A stretch of 64,000 nucleotides of DNA, from the NCBI GenBank assembly GCA_900473185.1, contig UCKU01000054.1:20919-84918 (forward strand), given 5' to 3'. Shown here piece by piece: positions 62,775-64,000 of this stretch. Under the pieces are notes generated by a model. That model ran no database searches and had not been told where the DNA came from. It saw only the letters and a list, made by a program, of their open reading frames with translations. Origin of the DNA: Hyphomicrobiales bacterium. GTDB lineage: Bacteria; Pseudomonadota; Alphaproteobacteria; Rhizobiales; Rhizobiaceae. The first letter of the stretch is position 1; the number at the start of each line of letters is the position of its first letter. The position numbers and the translations under genes were made by a program.

Positions 62775-62804
62775 TGCGCCCGCCGGATCCTTCCGGCGGG
62801 CGCA
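62775..62804 (-). terminator. Terminator of the small exported protein gene
   Basis: A 13-base-pair perfect stem (62775-62787 with 62792-62804) and a 4-base loop, followed on the minus strand by a T-rich tract, 34 bases past the stop at 62838. Confidence 0.88.
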
Positions 62805-62837
62805 AATCGAAAGACGGCAGCATCTAGTATTTAAGCC

Positions 62838-63176
62838 TTAGCGCAGAAACGGACCCAGCGCTTCGGCAGTACCGATGGTCTGGGCAGCCTGGCTGAGAAC
62901 GCTGTCGAAAACGAAGCCGACGACGATGGTCAGCTGCTGCGAATAGGCCTTCAGCTGATAGCCCTCGCCTTCGACCTGTGCCGGCGCGCTGAGGACAAAA
63001 GGCATGTTCGGGCGAACGAAACCGGCGCTCGTCGTCAACGGCTCCTCCGGCAGGTGGCCGATGGCCGAAGTGTACATCAGATCACGGCCGAAACCGCCCG
63101 GGCCAAAGGCGAAAGCCGGCTGGCCTGCAGCCGATATCGTGATTGCGAGCGTCGCGGCAAGAAGAAATCTGCTCAT
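62838..63176 (-). CDS. Small exported protein of unknown function
   Basis: Protein of 112 residues with a signal peptide (FLLAATLAITISAAGQPAFA). The mature part has no cysteine, is moderately hydrophobic and contains YTSAIGHLPEEPLTTSAG and QLTIVVGFVFDS. No family recognised. Transcribed alone, with a strong terminator. Confidence 0.7.
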   Translation of the reverse strand: MSRFLLAATLAITISAAGQPAFAFGPGGFGRDLMYTSAIGHLPEEPLTTSAGFVRPNMPFVLSAPAQVEGEGYQLKAYSQQLTIVVGFVFDSVLSQAAQTIGTAEALGPFLR

Positions 63177-63438
63177 CTCAAGTCCCCGTTTCCAGCCGGC
63201 CGGCGATTTCTGCCTGGCCGCAGCGCCGGTCGCATCTGTCCATGCCCGGCCACTTTCATGAGGGTCACTCTACATGCCAGTATTTGCAGGCTTTTTAAGC
63301 CGATCCGTACAATTTTATTGAAACGCGATTTTTTAGACTGTCGCCATTCAAGCAGAAAACAATCTTTACCATACGCCTTGACGGTATCTTCGCATCCTTA
63401 CTTTTAAGGTGCCTCAAAACGAAACAGGGGCAAAAACG

Positions 63439-63648
63439 ATGCACGAAGTTCCAGTCAAATCGCGGATTATCCAGAACGTCTATTTCAGCCAGGAAGACGG
63501 GCGCCTGCGTATCTGCTTCCGCAACGGCGAAGAACGCCTGTTCGAAGGCGTACCGGCCGCCGACGTGAGCACCATGGTGAAGGCGCCTTCGCCGGGCCAG
63601 TATTATATCGACCGGATCAGGACGCGGTATCGGCGTATCGCGGCCTGA
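63439..63648 (+). CDS. KTSC-domain protein
   Basis: Protein of 69 residues matching the KTSC domain (related to the C-terminus of lysyl-tRNA synthetase-like proteins): VYFSQEDGRLRICFRNGEER, then FEGVPAADVSTMVKAPSPGQ and the terminal YYIDRIRTRY. ATG 63439 is preferred with CAGGGG upstream; the frame is open to 63409. The role is uncertain. Confidence 0.85.
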   Translation: MHEVPVKSRIIQNVYFSQEDGRLRICFRNGEERLFEGVPAADVSTMVKAPSPGQYYIDRIRTRYRRIAA

Positions 63649-63774
63649 CAGGCTTCGATCGCTTCACCGGAGCGGCCGTAAATCGATTACGCCGCGCCGG
63701 GTGAGATAGATTGCCACATCGGTCCGAGCCTTATAAATGATGACTTCCATTGTCCGAGGTCTCGCGAACTGACG

Positions 63775-64000
63775 ATGCCATCGTCCGATCAGAATATGAA
63801 ACTGGCACCGCAGCCGCGAAAGGGCCGCGCCGTCATGTGGCTGCTGATTGTTCTGTCCGTTTCAATTATTGGCGCAACGGTACTGCTGTCGAATGACATG
63901 CGACACCTGAAGTCGCTGGCCCACTACTTCGGCATAGAGCTTTTCCCGCCCGCAGCACCCCCGCCTCCCCCGCCGCCCAAGGTCTTCCGCCGCGCCGAAC
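63775..64000 (+). CDS. Membrane protein, 3-prime end outside the window
   Basis: An open frame from ATG 63775 (or ATG 63796) runs off the window end after 75 codons. It encodes a basic N-terminus, one membrane helix (VMWLLIVLSVSIIGATVLL), then a proline run APPPPPPPKVF. The remaining protein is not visible, so family assignment is not possible. Upstream ribosome-binding site is weak. Confidence 0.55.
   Translation, partial: MPSSDQNMKLAPQPRKGRAVMWLLIVLSVSIIGATVLLSNDMRHLKSLAHYFGIELFPPAAPPPPPPPKVFRRAE

Overview
The window reads as chromosomal DNA of a Rhizobium-like alphaproteobacterium (order Hyphomicrobiales/Rhizobiales). Evidence: GC-rich coding sequence; a ctrA/sciP/chpT cell-cycle module; a urease operon with the extra small genes usually seen in rhizobia; an RpoH gene behind an alphaproteobacterial-type heat-shock promoter; RIME-like and other rhizobial-type intergenic palindromes. 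Genes cover nearly the whole window. I found no rRNA, tRNA, CRISPR, prophage or intact insertion sequence.

Layout. (1) 1-6.8 kb: barstar-like protein, dihydropyrimidinase (hydA), small secreted protein, cupin, then a four-gene ABC importer with an NMT1/THI5-like binding protein, probably for a pyrimidine- or hydantoin-type compound. (2) 7.1-11.8 kb: RND efflux pair. (3) 11.8-15.4 kb: LacI-family regulator with three matching operators, a Crp/Fnr regulator with an FNR-type box, and a DUF6880 protein. (4) 15.5-30 kb, all minus strand: urtABCDE (urea ABC importer), ureD-ureA-DUF1272-ureB-LprI-like-GT29-like-ureC-TIGR02117, a diguanylate cyclase, then ureEFG. Import, hydrolysis and nickel-centre assembly of urease are therefore contiguous. 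(5) 30.1-36.5 kb: secreted PAP2 acid phosphatase with autotransporter-type repeats, and divergently an unusual NCS1-transporter/hybrid histidine kinase followed by a LuxR-type response regulator. (6) 36.5-43.2 kb: 2-hydroxyacid dehydrogenase and a complete branched-chain amino acid importer (livHMGF, a small membrane protein and livK). (7) 43.7-46.7 kb: cysQ, an ExoY-like sugar transferase and a LuxR-type regulator. (8) 47-51.9 kb: cell-cycle block with sciP, pqiA-like, fliJ, ctrA, a single-domain response regulator, chpT and eipA-like DUF1134. (9) 52-64 kb: housekeeping genes (SpoU methyltransferase, RluD, rpoH, purA, DMT exporter, GNAT, KTSC), a large acidic membrane protein and a gene cut by the window end.

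The least ordinary items are the transporter-kinase fusion with its cysteine cluster beside the urea importer, the GT29-like protein and the diguanylate cyclase inside the urease cluster, the phosphatase with autotransporter repeats but no barrel, and the CtrA-type and GANTC sites around sciP, ctrA and eipA. Protein names come from recognising motifs and families by eye; no database search was run.
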